Shown here: positions 63,784-64,000 of the stretch, in pieces
Layout of the letters: each line of letters opens with the position of its first letter
Numbering within the stretch: the stretch's first letter is position 1
DNA from: Loigolactobacillus coryniformis subsp. coryniformis KCTC 3167 = DSM 20001
GTDB taxonomy: Bacteria > Bacillota > Bacilli > Lactobacillales > Lactobacillaceae
Direction: 5' to 3'
DNA: 64,000 nt
Assembly (NCBI RefSeq): GCF_002706425.1
Contig: NZ_CP017713.1
Span: 1 to 64,000, forward strand
Notes under the pieces: generated by a model
The model's input: the letters and a program-made list of their open reading frames with translations, nothing else
The model's database searches: none
Told to the model about the DNA's origin: nothing
Program-made: the position numbers and the translations under genes

Positions 63784-64000
63784 ATGCAAAACGAAAGTGA
63801 CTATATTATGCGCCAGATCAAGGCCTTCGCTGAGGGTCTTGGTTATATGCTGAGTAAGAACAAAAATAATACCGACACTGAAATTATATTTCATATGGAT
63901 GAACCGTTGTTGCCACATCAATTCGAGTTGCAGCAACTGATTGATAAAAAGCAGTACGCTGCGGCAGCCAAACGATTGCTGAGCCTGAGGTACGCCATAT
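63784..64000 (+). CDS. DUF6483-like protein, cut by the window end
   Basis: The first 72 codons are visible: MQNESDYIMRQIKAFAEGLG, YMLSKNKN, then FHMDEPLLPHQFEL and LIDKKQYAAAAKRLLSL. The start and helical style resemble DUF6483 proteins of lactobacilli, but I cannot be sure. Function unknown. The C-terminal part is outside the window. Confidence 0.5.
   Translation, partial: MQNESDYIMRQIKAFAEGLGYMLSKNKNNTDTEIIFHMDEPLLPHQFELQQLIDKKQYAAAAKRLLSLRYAI

Overview
The window starts on the dnaA start codon and runs 64 kb clockwise from the replication origin of a low-GC Gram-positive bacterium. The gene order dnaA-dnaN-yaaA-recF-gyrB-gyrA-rpsF-ssb-rpsR-gdpP-rplI-dnaB, then purA, then walR-walK-yycH-yycI-walJ-htrA-rlmH, is the Lactobacillaceae arrangement. 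Strong AGGAGG-type ribosome sites, TTG and GTG starts, a proline iminopeptidase and a gluconate kinase fit a lactic acid bacterium. I think of Loigolactobacillus or a relative, but that is inference.

Bases 1-19 kb hold the replication and ribosomal core. The dnaA-dnaN gap carries DnaA boxes, a GC cluster, DnaA-trio-like triplets and an AT-rich stretch, so it looks like the unwinding half of oriC. A near-perfect parS site follows rpsR. The core is interrupted twice: by a dead IS3-type element joining a recombinase fragment to an unrelated gene tail, and by a zinc-finger DDE insertion sequence placed directly before rplI. Decayed genes follow dnaB.

Bases 19.7-25.9 kb hold a LysM cell-surface protein, two small exported or anchored proteins, a TDT-type transporter, purA and a C26 glutamine hydrolase. 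Bases 26-34.9 kb hold tRNA-Lys(CTT) and the WalRK cell-wall regulon, in which walR and walK are unusually separated by a terminator-like hairpin, followed by htrA and rlmH. The 632-base gap before rlmH carries a second cluster of perfect DnaA boxes.

Bases 35-64 kb are accessory. They include three helix-turn-helix regulators with membrane tails that share a GTTGTCAA motif upstream, a ribosomal-protection-like GTPase operon with an amber-broken aminoglycoside adenylyltransferase-like gene, a MarR/MFS pair, a DNA repair gene, a second copy of the zinc-finger IS with 8-bp target duplications, a UDG-like gene, gluconate kinase, a very large MMPL exporter with a TetR neighbour, a MacAB-type efflux operon, and paired paralogous membrane proteins flanking an IS5-type element that has replaced the end of an acetyltransferase gene. 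No CRISPR array, restriction system or recognisable defence island is visible. The most unusual items are the DnaA-box cluster, the antibiotic-related operon, the mosaic IS pair and the shared regulatory palindromes.
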